12,894 bases of DNA from Tardiphaga sp. (GCA_028290765.1 JAQGJF010000792.1:1-12894), one strand, 5' to 3'; positions 5,846 to 12,894 are shown, counted from the first letter of the stretch. Program-made: numbers and translations. The notes: a model not told the origin generated them from the sequence alone.

Positions 5846-7066
5846 ATGGAAGAATTTTACCGTATCCGCCGTCTGCCGCCTTACGTCTTTGAACAGGTCA
5901 ACCGGGCCAAGGCGGCCTCGCGGAACGCCGGGGCCGACATCATCGACCTCGGCATGGGCAATCCGGATCTGCCGACCCCGCCCCATGTCATCGAGAAGCT
6001 CAAGGAAACCTTGGGCAAACCCCGGACCGATCGCTATTCGGCGTCGCGCGGCATTACCGGCCTGCGTCGCGCCCAGGCGGCGTATTACGCCCGGCGTTTT
6101 GGCGTCAAACTCAATCCGGACACCCAGATCGTCGCGACGCTGGGCTCCAAGGAAGGCTTTGCCAATGTGGCCCAGGCGATCACCGCGCCTGGCGACGTCG
6201 TGCTGTGTCCGAACCCGAGCTATCCGATCCACGCCTTCGGATTTCTGATGGCCGGCGGCGTGATCCGCTCGGTGCCTTCCGAGCCGACACCGCAATTCTT
6301 CGAGGCGGTGGAACGCGCCATCATTCATTCGATTCCGAAGCCGATCGCGCTGATCGTCTGTTATCCGTCGAATCCGACCGCCTATGTCGCCAGCCTCGAT
6401 TTCTACAAGGACCTGGTGGCGTTCGCGAAGAAGCACGAGATCTTCATCCTGTCGGATCTCGCTTATGCGGAAGTCTATTTCGACGACAAGGATCCGCCGC
6501 CGTCGGTACTACAGGTTCCCGGCGCCATCGACGTCACCGTCGAATTCACCTCGATGTCGAAGACGTTCTCGATGGCCGGCTGGCGCATGGGATTTGCGGT
6601 CGGCAACGAGCGCATCATCGCGGCTTTGGCGCGGGTGAAATCCTATCTCGATTACGGCGCGTTCACGCCGATCCAGGTCGCGGCGACCGCGGCGCTGAAC
6701 GGGCCGGACGACTGCATCCGCGAGATGCGCGACACCTATCGCAAGCGGCGCGACGCGCTGGTGGAATCCTTCGGCCGGGCCGGCTGGGAGATTCCGCCGC
6801 CGAGCGCGTCGATGTTCGCCTGGGCGCCGCTGCCGGAGAAGTTCCGCGAGGTCGGCAGCATGCAGTTCGCGACCCTGATGGTCGAGAAATCGGGCGTCGT
6901 GGTCTCGCCGGGCGTGGCCTTCGGGGAGCATGGCGAGGGCTTTGTCCGCATCGCCATGGTGGAAAACGAGCAACGCATCCGCCAGGCCGCCCGCAATGTG
7001 CGCCGCTTCCTTGAAAGCGGGCTGGAAACGTTGCACAACGTGGTTCCTCTCGCCAACCGGCGATAG
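5846..7066 (+). CDS. alaC: AlaC-type PLP-dependent aminotransferase (alanine transaminase)
   Basis: This class I/II aminotransferase is predicted to interconvert alanine plus 2-oxoglutarate with pyruvate plus glutamate. The 406-residue protein follows E. coli AlaC (YfdZ) closely along its length: RIRRLPPYVF at the start, DLGMGNPDLPTPP, YSASRGITGLRRA, GSKEGFANV, NPSYPIHAFG, PSNPTA, DLAYAEVYFD, and the PLP lysine in SMSKTFSMAGWRMGF (Lys239). Homologues are sometimes labelled LL-diaminopimelate aminotransferase; the AlaC-like signature and the proteobacterial context favour alanine transaminase. ATG 5846 is chosen because GGAGCAAGGA lies just upstream and because homology begins there; GTG 5777 in frame would add a 23-residue tail unlike the family. 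It is the first gene of a plus-strand series with hom and glpX. The TAG stop shares its last base with the start of a palindromic repeat. Confidence 0.92.
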   Translation: MEEFYRIRRLPPYVFEQVNRAKAASRNAGADIIDLGMGNPDLPTPPHVIEKLKETLGKPRTDRYSASRGITGLRRAQAAYYARRFGVKLNPDTQIVATLGSKEGFANVAQAITAPGDVVLCPNPSYPIHAFGFLMAGGVIRSVPSEPTPQFFEAVERAIIHSIPKPIALIVCYPSNPTAYVASLDFYKDLVAFAKKHEIFILSDLAYAEVYFDDKDPPPSVLQVPGAIDVTVEFTSMSKTFSMAGWRMGFAVGNERIIAALARVKSYLDYGAFTPIQVAATAALNGPDDCIREMRDTYRKRRDALVESFGRAGWEIPPPSASMFAWAPLPEKFREVGSMQFATLMVEKSGVVVSPGVAFGEHGEGFVRIAMVENEQRIRQAARNVRRFLESGLETLHNVVPLANRR

Positions 7067-7112
7067 GCATGATCCCGAAGGTTGGGTTCCGGTTTTCGGA
7101 TCAGGTCATGCC
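7066..7112. repeat. 47-bp palindromic intergenic repeat between alaC and hom
   Basis: GGCATGA 7066-7072 pairs with TCATGCC 7106-7112, and CCGAA 7075-7079 pairs with TTCGG 7095-7099, with ACCGG/CCGGTT-like sequence in the loop side. This GGCATGATCC...TCATGCC form resembles a very frequent short repeat in Bradyrhizobium-type genomes (recalled, not searched). It starts on the last base of the alaC stop codon and may act as a processing or decay barrier within the operon mRNA. Confidence 0.65.
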
Positions 7113-7146
7113 GAATCACGTCAGCTTCCGGCAGGTTTAGCGCGCT

Positions 7147-8469
7147 ATGGTCGCACCCTTGAAAGTGGGTATCGCGGGACTCGGCACCGTGGGTGCCGAG
7201 GTTGTCCGCCTCATCGAAGCGCAGGGCCGGATTTTGTCGGCGCGCTGTGGCCGCGGCGTGCGCGTGGTTGCGGTCACCGCGCGCTCGAAAGCCAAAAAGC
7301 GAAGCCTCGATCTGCGCGGTATCGACTGGTCGAAGAATGCGCTGGCGCTGGCCAACGATCCCAATATCGATTGCTTCGTCGAACTGATGGGCGGGGTCGG
7401 CGATCCCGCGTTCTCGGCGATCGAAGCCGCGCTGAAATCCGGCAAGTCGGTGGTCACCGCCAACAAGGCGCTGATCGCCAAGCATGGCCTGCGGCTGGCG
7501 GCCTTTGCGGAAAGGCACGGCGGCGCGCTGAATTTCGAGGCCGCGGTCGGCGCCGCCATCCCCGTCATCAAGACGCTGCGCGAGGGCCTCGCCGGCACTG
7601 AAATCGAGCGCGTCTACGGTATCCTCAACGGCACCTGCAACTACATCCTGACCCGGATGGAGCAGGAGGGGTTGTCGTTCGCAGAATGCCTGAAGGATGC
7701 GCAACGCTTAGGCTATGCCGAGGCCAACCCGTCCTTCGACGTCGACGGCCATGACACCGCGCAGAAGCTGGCGATCCTCGCCAGTCTCGCCTTCGGCACC
7801 AAGGTCGCGCAAAGCGCGGTCTATGTGGAGGGCATTTCGTCGATCGCGCCGGAAGACCTGAAGGCCGCCGCCGAACTCGGCTACCGCGTCAAGCTGCTCG
7901 GCGTCGCGGTGCGCACCGCCAAGGGCATCGAGCAGCGCGTGCATCCGACCATGGTGCCGCGCACATCCTCGATCGCGCAGGTAATGGGCGTCACCAATGC
8001 GGTGACCATCGATGGGGCCGGCATTCCGCCGATCACGCTGGTGGGCCCCGGCGCCGGAGGCGCTGCGACCGCGTCCGCTGTGGTGGCCGATATCGCCGAT
8101 GTCGCGCGCGGCATTCGCGCCAATCCGTTCGGCCGTCCGGTGGCGCGGCTGCGCGCCACCCAGAAAGCGCCGATGGAGCGCCACCAGGGCGGCTATTATA
8201 TCCGCCTGATGGCGCGCGATCTGAGCGGCACCGCGGCGACCATCGCCACGCGCCTGGCCGAGCAGAAGATTTCGATTGAATCGATCGTGCAGCGTCATCC
8301 CGATGGCGCGCTCGATGTCGCAGGCACGGTCGGAAAAGCGTCGCCGGTGCCGGTGATCCTGATTACCTACGCGACCAGCGAGGATGCCGTGCACCGCGCG
8401 CTGCAGGCCGTGCAGCGCGACAAGGTGATCTCCGGCCGCCCGCAAGTGATACGGATCGAAAAGAACTGA
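7147..8469 (+). CDS. hom: Homoserine dehydrogenase
   Basis: It reduces L-aspartate 4-semialdehyde to homoserine with NAD(P)H, the branch point to threonine, methionine and isoleucine. The 440-residue protein has the Rossmann motif GLGTVG at 11-16, TANKALIAKHG at 104-114, the substrate-domain GILNGTCNYIL at 158-168, and the catalytic region AEANPSFDVDGHDTAQKLAI with Asp203 and Lys207 in the family positions. A C-terminal ACT domain (about 350-430, YYIRLMARDLSGTAATIATRL) is present, so allosteric feedback, usually by threonine, is likely. The length is normal for the monofunctional ACT-containing form; no aspartokinase is fused. The ATG start is supported by homology (VGIAGLGTVG follows at once); the ribosome site is weak (GGCAGG). 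It lies 80 bases after alaC and 47 before glpX, in the same direction. Confidence 0.97.
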   Translation: MVAPLKVGIAGLGTVGAEVVRLIEAQGRILSARCGRGVRVVAVTARSKAKKRSLDLRGIDWSKNALALANDPNIDCFVELMGGVGDPAFSAIEAALKSGKSVVTANKALIAKHGLRLAAFAERHGGALNFEAAVGAAIPVIKTLREGLAGTEIERVYGILNGTCNYILTRMEQEGLSFAECLKDAQRLGYAEANPSFDVDGHDTAQKLAILASLAFGTKVAQSAVYVEGISSIAPEDLKAAAELGYRVKLLGVAVRTAKGIEQRVHPTMVPRTSSIAQVMGVTNAVTIDGAGIPPITLVGPGAGGAATASAVVADIADVARGIRANPFGRPVARLRATQKAPMERHQGGYYIRLMARDLSGTAATIATRLAEQKISIESIVQRHPDGALDVAGTVGKASPVPVILITYATSEDAVHRALQAVQRDKVISGRPQVIRIEKN

Positions 8470-8474
8470 GTTCA

Positions 8475-8492
8475 GCGGGCTCGTTGGCCCGC
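8475..8492 (+). other. Short hairpin in the hom-glpX gap
   Basis: GCGGGC 8475-8480 and GCCCGC 8487-8492 form a perfect 6-bp stem with loop TCGTTG, five bases after the hom stop and before the glpX ribosome site. No T-run follows. It may affect mRNA stability between the two genes rather than end transcription. Confidence 0.35.
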
Positions 8493-8516
8493 CGTGAAGT
8501 TGAGGAGTGTACGCCG

Positions 8517-9512
8517 ATGTCGACCCATATTTCCGTTCCGCCGCAGCAATTGCTGGAGCGCATCCTGACGCTCGAAATCGTGCGAGTGACGGAGCGGGCG
8601 GCGGTGTCGGCGGCGCGGCTGCGTGGACGCGGCATGGAAAAGGCCTCCGATCAGGCCGCGGTCGACGCGATGCGGCGCGAACTCAATAAGTTGCCGATCG
8701 ACGGTACCGTCGTGATTGGCGAGGGCGAGATCGACGAGGCGCCGATGCTTTTCATCGGCGAGAAAGTCGGCAGCAAACACGGGCCGAAGGTCGATATCGC
8801 CGTCGATCCGCTGGAAGGCACGGTGCTCTGCGCCAAGAACATGCCGGGCGCCATCGCCACTATCGCGATGGCCGACGGCGGCACGCTGCTGCACGCGCCG
8901 GACTGCTACATGGACAAGATCGCGATCGGGCCGGGTTATCCCAAGGGCACCGTGGACCTCGACGCGCCGGTCGAAGAAAACGTCATTGCGTTGGCCAAGG
9001 CCAAGGGCGTCAAGCCGTCGGCGATCACCGTCATTCTGCTCGACCGGCCTCGCCACGCCACTAAGATCGCTGCGATCCGCAAGCTCGGGGCCTCGGTCAG
9101 CCTGATCAGCGATGGCGATGTGGCCGGCGTGATTCATACCGCCGAGGCGCGGACGGGGATCGATATGTACATGGGAAGCGGCGGCGCGCCGGAAGGCGTG
9201 CTGTCGGCAGCCGCGTTGCGCTGCATCGGCGGCCAGATGCAGACCCGCCTCATCATCGACAGCGAGGCGCTGCGCGAGCGGACCCTGAAGATGGGCATCA
9301 AGGACGCCAAGAAGAAATACGAGATCGAGGACATGGTGAAGGGCGACTGCCTGTTCGCCGCGACCGGGGTCACGACCGGCTCGCTGCTCGACGGCGTGAG
9401 GTTCGGCAGGGATGTGATTGAGACCGATACCGTGGTGATGCGCTCGGTAACCGGTACCGTGCGACGTATCCGGGCAGAGCATCGCCAGCTCGAAAAATTC
9501 CACCTGGATTGA
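8517..9512 (+). CDS. glpX: Class II fructose-1,6-bisphosphatase
   Basis: It hydrolyses fructose 1,6-bisphosphate to fructose 6-phosphate in gluconeogenesis (and in the Calvin cycle in organisms that fix CO2; some homologues also act on sedoheptulose bisphosphate). The 331-residue protein matches GlpX: GEGEIDEAPM at 68-77 and DPLEGT at 97-102 carry the metal- and phosphate-binding acidic residues of the lithium-sensitive phosphatase fold, and GGAPEG lies at 222-227. The E. coli enzyme is 336 residues. ATG 8517 has GAGGAG at 8502-8507, a clear ribosome site; an upstream in-frame start at 8484 would add eleven residues and is less likely. It lies 47 bases after hom and four bases before the acetyltransferase gene, so co-transcription is expected. 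Confidence 0.97.
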   Translation: MSTHISVPPQQLLERILTLEIVRVTERAAVSAARLRGRGMEKASDQAAVDAMRRELNKLPIDGTVVIGEGEIDEAPMLFIGEKVGSKHGPKVDIAVDPLEGTVLCAKNMPGAIATIAMADGGTLLHAPDCYMDKIAIGPGYPKGTVDLDAPVEENVIALAKAKGVKPSAITVILLDRPRHATKIAAIRKLGASVSLISDGDVAGVIHTAEARTGIDMYMGSGGAPEGVLSAAALRCIGGQMQTRLIIDSEALRERTLKMGIKDAKKKYEIEDMVKGDCLFAATGVTTGSLLDGVRFGRDVIETDTVVMRSVTGTVRRIRAEHRQLEKFHLD

Positions 9513-9516
9513 GCGC

Positions 9517-9975
9517 GTGCCGAAGGCGGACGGGAACATCATCATCAAGCCGGTCGGCGCGAACGAGCGCGCCGCCTGGGAGCCGCTCTGGAACGGCTAT
9601 CTCGCCTTCTACAAGGCGACGCTGGCGCCCGGCGCCAGCGATGTCGCCTGGGCGCGGTTTCACGATCCCAATGAGCCGATGTTCGTGCTCGGCGCCTATG
9701 TCGACGGCCAACTGACCGGCATCGTGCATTATTTGTTTCACCGCTCGACCTGGACGCCGGGCAATTACTGTTACCTGCAAGATCTGTTCGTCGATGACAG
9801 CGCCCGTGGCCTCGGTCTCGGCCGTGCGCTGATCGAGGCAGTGTATGAGAAGGCCAAGGCCGCCGGCGCCAGCCGGGTGCACTGGCTGACCCAGAACGGC
9901 AACGCGCAGGCGCGGATACTGTACGATCAGGTCGCGGATAATCCCGGTTTCATGCAGTATCGGAAGATATTCTGA
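9517..9975 (+). CDS. GNAT-family N-acetyltransferase
   Basis: The 152-residue protein has the GNAT fold pattern: the beta-strand YCYLQDLFVDDSARG, then the acetyl-CoA pyrophosphate loop RGLGLG at 97-102 followed by helix ALIEAVYEKAKAAGA, then VHWLTQNGNAQARILYDQV, the usual strand-helix with an Asn and a Tyr near the acetyl group. Acetyl-CoA is the expected donor; the acceptor (small amine, amino acid or protein) cannot be told. The start is GTG 9517, four bases after the glpX stop, with no ATG that would keep the N-terminal strand; the Shine-Dalgarno is weak, which fits translational coupling to glpX. The length is typical for a single-domain GNAT protein. Confidence 0.88.
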   Translation: MPKADGNIIIKPVGANERAAWEPLWNGYLAFYKATLAPGASDVAWARFHDPNEPMFVLGAYVDGQLTGIVHYLFHRSTWTPGNYCYLQDLFVDDSARGLGLGRALIEAVYEKAKAAGASRVHWLTQNGNAQARILYDQVADNPGFMQYRKIF

Positions 9976-9978
9976 CGC

Positions 9979-10039
9979 CGTCATTCCGGGCTCGCGCAAG
10001 AGCGCGCCCGCGATGCGCAATTGCGCATCGGGAATGACG
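9979..10039. repeat. 61-bp palindromic repeat with internal 20-bp perfect palindrome
   Basis: Outer arms CGTCATTCC 9979-9987 and GGAATGACG 10031-10039 are exact inverted copies. Inside, CGATGCGCAA 10011-10020 and TTGCGCATCG 10021-10030 form a perfect palindrome, and GCGC/GCGC (9994-9997 with 10002-10005) a small hairpin. The CGTCATTCC...GGAATGACG frame is a very common intergenic repeat in Bradyrhizobium-type genomes (recalled, not searched). It fills most of the gap between the GNAT and HAD genes and ends 17 bases before the HAD start. Confidence 0.75.
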
Positions 10040-10056
10040 AAGAAAGCGAGCAAGCC

Positions 10057-10776
10057 ATGAACGTAACACCCGACGTCAAAGCCCTCGTCTTCGACGTGTT
10101 CGGCACCGTCGTCGACTGGCGCTCCAGCCTGATCGCCGATTTTACCCAATGGGAGACCACGCGCGGCATCAAGGCGGACTGGACCGCGCTGGTCGATGCC
10201 TGGCGCGGCGTCTACATGGCTTCGATGGACGAGGTGAGGAAACATCCCGAGCGCGGCTATGTCATCCTCGATGCGCTGCACCGCCGGTCGCTCGAAAAAC
10301 TGGTCGCGCAGTTCGACATCAAGGGACTGACCGAGGCCGATCTCGATTATTTGACCAGAGGCTGGCATCGGTTGAATCCCTGGCCGGACAGCGTTTCCGG
10401 CCTGACCCGGCTGAAAACCAAATTCATCATCAGCCCGTTGTCGAACGGCAATGTCGCGCTGCTGACCAACATGGCCAAGCACGCCGGCCTGCCATGGGAC
10501 TTGGTGCTGTCGGCGGAACTGTTCGAGCACTACAAGCCGGACCGCGAGGTCTATCTCGGCGCCGCGCGTCTGCTGGGGCTCAAGCCGGAGCAGGTGATGA
10601 TGGTGGCGGCGCATAACAATGACCTCGACGCGGCGAAGCGTCTGGGGTTGAAGACCGCCTTCGTGGCACGGCCGACCGAATACGGGCCGTTGCAGGTTCG
10701 GGATTTCAAGGCCGAGGGCGACTGGGATGTCGTGGCGAAGGATTTCAACGAGATCGAAGATCGGCTGGGCTGCTGA
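10057..10776 (+). CDS. HAD-superfamily hydrolase, haloacid dehalogenase type II-like
   Basis: The 239-residue protein follows the L-2-haloacid dehalogenase (type II) layout: the nucleophile Asp13 in VFDVFGT with Thr17, the Arg of AWRGVYM at the position of the substrate-binding Arg, SPLSNGN (motif II), YKPDREVYLGA (motif III Lys and Tyr) and VAAHNNDLDAAK (motif IV Asp). Compared with well-studied L-DEX enzymes (SSNAWD), the motif IV region reads AAHNND, so the Ser and Asn thought to assist the reaction are Ala and His. Real dehalogenation is therefore uncertain, and a different hydrolase activity is possible. ATG 10057 follows GCGAG; the longer in-frame start at 10021 lies inside a palindromic repeat and is rejected. 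An intrinsic terminator follows 18 bases after the stop. Confidence 0.85.
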   Translation: MNVTPDVKALVFDVFGTVVDWRSSLIADFTQWETTRGIKADWTALVDAWRGVYMASMDEVRKHPERGYVILDALHRRSLEKLVAQFDIKGLTEADLDYLTRGWHRLNPWPDSVSGLTRLKTKFIISPLSNGNVALLTNMAKHAGLPWDLVLSAELFEHYKPDREVYLGAARLLGLKPEQVMMVAAHNNDLDAAKRLGLKTAFVARPTEYGPLQVRDFKAEGDWDVVAKDFNEIEDRLGC

Positions 10777-10794
10777 GGCAGGACCTTTGGCGAG

Positions 10795-10832
10795 GGCGCG
10801 GTAACTGGCGCGCGCGATACCGCGCCGTTTTT
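10795..10832 (+). terminator. Intrinsic terminator of the alaC-hom-glpX-GNAT-HAD series
   Basis: GGCGCGGTA 10795-10803 and TACCGCGCC 10818-10826 form a perfect 9-bp stem around a 14-base loop that can pair further (GCGCGC), and G plus TTTTT follows at 10827-10832. This is the clearest Rho-independent terminator in the window. It lies between the convergent HAD and GAF genes and works on the plus strand; the minus strand has no matching T-run. Confidence 0.85.
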
Positions 10833-10871
10833 GCTCAATTTTGCAAAACGACGAGCCGGCGCGACCCGCTG

Positions 10872-11813
10872 TTACAGGTACCAGGCGAGAACCGCCTTGA
10901 GCATGGCATTCTCGATAACCGGCAGAACCACGATCTGGTTCATGCCGGAGGCTTGGGCGAGTGACGCGGCAACCGATGCATCGTGCTTGAGATCTTCATT
11001 GATCGCCGGCATGCCCGTCGCCCAGGCGCCTCCGATCGACCCTTCGCCCTTGCCAATGGCTTTTGCGGCATAGAGCGCATCCAGATCGGTTTGCTTGCTG
11101 CAATCGCCCGAGTCGAAGGTCAGGGCGGTCCGCGATTCATTCGGCACCCAGATTTCGAAGCGCTCGGCTATCGGCGTCGCCTGCGCGGAGAGAAACGTCA
11201 TGACCCAGGTTTGCTCCGCAGACGTCTTGTAGGGAATGCCGACGCCGCAATTGATACCGATTTCGGATGCTTCTTCCCATCGCAAGAACCGCTTTGAGTT
11301 GTGGAGGTCCTTGATAATGAGCGGCATGCCGGCCTTCCAGACCCGGCCAGGGAGCCCAAACCCACGCGGAAACTTGGTGTGCCGCGAATTGAACTCAAAC
11401 ATATCGGCAGTCCCGTAGTAGCCTTCCACGAGCCCCATTTCATGGGAAAGTTCCAGATCGTTATGCCACAGCTCGATGGCACCCACGTGCTTCTCGTCGT
11501 CCCCGCAAAACAGCACCATGACGGCCATCAGGAATTCGCCGGCAAATACCGGCAGCGCGACGCCGCAGGTCAGGCCCGCCTCTTTCGCCTCCTCGGTGCG
11601 TTTGAAATAGGAGTTGGAGAATTCCGTCAGGACGATCGGATGGCCGGACGCCCAGGCTTTCCCGGGCAGGCCTTCGTCGTAGGCGAACAAGGTGTTCTCG
11701 CTGAGCGCCCGGAATTCGGAGAATGCACTGCTGCACAGGCAGCCGCCGAATTCCAATCGGGTCCTGGTTCGGTCGGGTACCCACAGTTCAACCACTCGAA
11801 TGAAGGTCTTCAT
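10872..11813 (-). CDS. Stand-alone protein of three GAF-like repeats, function unknown
   Basis: The 313-residue soluble protein consists of three related units. Matching marks are ELW at 9, ELW at 114 and EIW at 220; GLPGKAW at 48, GLPGRVW at 153 and GSIGGAW at 258; and TCGVALP at 82, NCGVGIP at 188 and NQIVVLP at 292. The repeat length is therefore close to 105 residues. The G-x-x-G-x-x-W-x-x-G-x-P pattern and the CGV-(A/G)-(L/I)-P strand are GAF-domain features, so small-molecule or redox sensing is likely. No kinase, cyclase, phosphodiesterase or DNA-binding domain is attached and no transmembrane segment is seen. Six Cys (25, 27, 83, 103, 189, 238) are noticeable. ATG 11813 is chosen because GAGGA lies about eight bases upstream and unit 1 starts at residue 9; an in-frame extension to 12035 looks non-coding. 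It is a single gene, divergent from recJ. Confidence 0.8.
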   Translation of the reverse strand: MKTFIRVVELWVPDRTRTRLEFGGCLCSSAFSEFRALSENTLFAYDEGLPGKAWASGHPIVLTEFSNSYFKRTEEAKEAGLTCGVALPVFAGEFLMAVMVLFCGDDEKHVGAIELWHNDLELSHEMGLVEGYYGTADMFEFNSRHTKFPRGFGLPGRVWKAGMPLIIKDLHNSKRFLRWEEASEIGINCGVGIPYKTSAEQTWVMTFLSAQATPIAERFEIWVPNESRTALTFDSGDCSKQTDLDALYAAKAIGKGEGSIGGAWATGMPAINEDLKHDASVAASLAQASGMNQIVVLPVIENAMLKAVLAWYL

Positions 11814-11966
11814 GGGGGAAGTCCTCGTTGCCGCGGCCGGACCGGAGCATGGGCGATTTTTCGTTTGCGAGTGCGCGCAAATTTCAGGCACCGGACGCTC
11901 ATGGAGCGAGCGGTCGGCTGGGTTGAACCGGCGAGCGTAATCCGCCGTCACCCCGGAAACGGGCCC

Positions 11967-11996
11967 AAGTCGGAACAAGTCGGAACAGATCGGAGC
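11967..11996. repeat. Three tandem decamers in the GAF-recJ divergent gap
   Basis: AAGTCGGAAC occurs at 11967-11976 and exactly again at 11977-11986, then a diverged AGATCGGAGC at 11987-11996. The ten-base period puts the copies on one face of the helix, as for cooperative binding of a regulator. It lies about 154 bases upstream of the GAF gene and 77 upstream of recJ, in the 259-base gap that must contain both promoters. It could also be a chance slippage product. Confidence 0.45.
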
Positions 11997-12072
11997 GCCA
12001 GAGCCGGACGCAAGATTAGCAATAGCGTCCTGCATTTGCTAAAGCGCTGCGTCCCTGTCTCGTGAAAGCATC

Positions 12073-12894
12073 ATGACCCTCCCGGCATCCGCATTCCCCG
12101 TCGAAACCTTGCCGGCCTTTCTCGGCGTGGCGCATTCGGCGACCGGCAAGACCTGGCGCGATCGGCTCGACGTGCGCGGCGCGGCGCGGGCGCTGGCGAT
12201 TACGCAACGTTTTCAACTGCCGGAAATGCTGGCGCGGGTGCTGGCCGGGCGCAATGTCGAGGTCGATGCGGTCGAGGATTTCCTCGATCCGACGATCCGC
12301 AAATTGATGCCCGATCCGTTCACCGTGACGCAGATGGAGGTGGCGGCAAAGCGCATCGCCGACGCCGCGGTTCGAAACGAGAAGGTCGCGATCTTCGGCG
12401 ACTATGATGTCGACGGCGCGACTTCGGCGGCGCTGTTGGCCTGGCATCTGCGCCATTGCGGGCTGGATCCGCTGATCCATATTCCGGATCGGATCTTTGA
12501 GGGCTACGGCCCTAACACCGAAGCCATCCGCATGCTGGCGGGCAAGAGCGCCACGCTGCTGGTCACCGTCGATTGCGGCACCACCAGTTTCGAGCCGCTC
12601 GCCGAAGCCAGGCGGCTCGGCATGTCGGTGGTGGTGATCGACCACCATCAGAGCGGCGACGAATTGCCGGAGGTCGAGGCGCTGGTCAATCCGAACCGGC
12701 TGGACGATCTCTCCGGCCTCGGCCATCTCGCCGCGGTCGGTCTGGTGTTCATCACGCTGGTCGCAGTCAATCGCGAGCTGCGCCAGCGAGGCTTCTGGAC
12801 CGCCGAGCGGCCGGAGCCGGACCTGCTCGGGATGCTGCATCACGTCGCGCTCGGCACCGTTGCCGATGTGGCGTCGCTGACCGGGCTCAACCGC
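12073..12894 (+). CDS. recJ: Single-stranded-DNA-specific exonuclease RecJ, N-terminal part (3' end outside window)
   Basis: RecJ is a 5'-3' exonuclease on single-stranded DNA used in recombination (RecF pathway) and in mismatch and base-excision repair. The 274 residues in the window remain open to the last base. They contain the DHH-family motifs in order: IFGDYDVDGATS (DYDVDG at 110-115), TVDCGT at 165-170, the signature DHHQ at 190-193 and GTVADV at 261-266, all metal-binding Asp/His motifs. The N-terminal LDPTIRKLMPDPF segment is also typical. ATG 12073 is supported by the normal distance to motif I and by a weak ribosome site (GTGAAAG). The rest of the DHH domain, the DHHA1 domain and the OB fold should follow outside the window. 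recJ close to hom and glpX is an arrangement seen in related Rhizobiales. Confidence 0.95.
   Translation, partial: MTLPASAFPVETLPAFLGVAHSATGKTWRDRLDVRGAARALAITQRFQLPEMLARVLAGRNVEVDAVEDFLDPTIRKLMPDPFTVTQMEVAAKRIADAAVRNEKVAIFGDYDVDGATSAALLAWHLRHCGLDPLIHIPDRIFEGYGPNTEAIRMLAGKSATLLVTVDCGTTSFEPLAEARRLGMSVVVIDHHQSGDELPEVEALVNPNRLDDLSGLGHLAAVGLVFITLVAVNRELRQRGFWTAERPEPDLLGMLHHVALGTVADVASLTGLNR

Noticed and set aside
8472..9548. 358-codon open frame antisense to glpX
   Set aside because: A composition shadow; glpX motifs are intact on the plus strand.
9370..10614. 414-codon open frame antisense to the GNAT and HAD genes
   Set aside because: It spans two well-supported genes and a palindromic repeat; its product is His/Arg-rich without recognisable domains.
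11814..12035. N-terminal extension of the GAF-repeat protein
   Set aside because: The extension is Arg/Pro/Ser-rich, crosses the tandem decamers, and lacks a ribosome site; ATG 11813 has GAGGA at good spacing and starts just before repeat unit 1.
12016..12843. 275-codon open frame antisense to recJ
   Set aside because: The plus strand encodes all DHH motifs of RecJ in one uninterrupted frame.
1..12894. CRISPR array, tRNA, rRNA, phage or defence system
   Set aside because: No regularly spaced repeats, no tRNA-like cloverleaf and no transposase, integrase, Cas or toxin-antitoxin protein was recognised on either strand.

Overview
The window looks like chromosomal DNA of an alphaproteobacterium of the Bradyrhizobium/Rhodopseudomonas group (Nitrobacteraceae). 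This is inferred from the high GC content, the codon use, the class I PHA synthase, the alaC-hom-glpX-recJ neighbourhood, and three kinds of short palindromic intergenic repeats that resemble those common in that group. No rRNA, tRNA, CRISPR array, phage gene or transposase was seen.

Layout. (1) 1-381: C-terminal part of an MBL-fold metallo-hydrolase, cut by the window edge. (2) 382-804: a gene-poor stretch with a 151-bp inverted-repeat element, then a strong sigma-70-type promoter, a probable leaderless 24-codon leader peptide with four consecutive Arg codons, a terminator-like hairpin, a competing 11-bp long-range stem and a hairpin that hides the next gene's Shine-Dalgarno. (3) 805-2537: a PaiB-type FMN-binding regulator and argC, overlapping by one base (TGATGA), ending at a 10-bp stem-loop. 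(4) 2610-5060, minus strand: phaC (PHA synthase) and, downstream of it, a small MAPEG membrane protein. (5) 5333-5629: a small predicted lipoprotein, divergent from phaC. (6) 5846-10776, plus strand: alaC (alanine/PLP aminotransferase), hom (homoserine dehydrogenase), glpX (class II fructose-1,6-bisphosphatase), a GNAT acetyltransferase and a HAD type II hydrolase, closed by a clear intrinsic terminator at 10795-10832. (7) 10872-11813, minus strand: a stand-alone protein made of three GAF-like repeats. (8) 12073 to the end: 5' part of recJ.

How the parts fit. Most genes are core metabolism: arginine synthesis (argC), aspartate-family amino acids (hom), alanine/glutamate transamination (alaC), gluconeogenesis or the Calvin cycle (glpX), carbon storage (phaC) and DNA repair (recJ). 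The most interesting element is the apparent regulatory leader at 600-804. An Arg-rich leader ORF starting at its own predicted transcription start, followed by mutually exclusive RNA structures and then by an operon containing an arginine biosynthesis gene, is what an arginine-sensing ribosome-mediated attenuator would look like. The second is the triple-GAF protein, whose repeats sit at an almost exact 105-residue period and which has no output domain.
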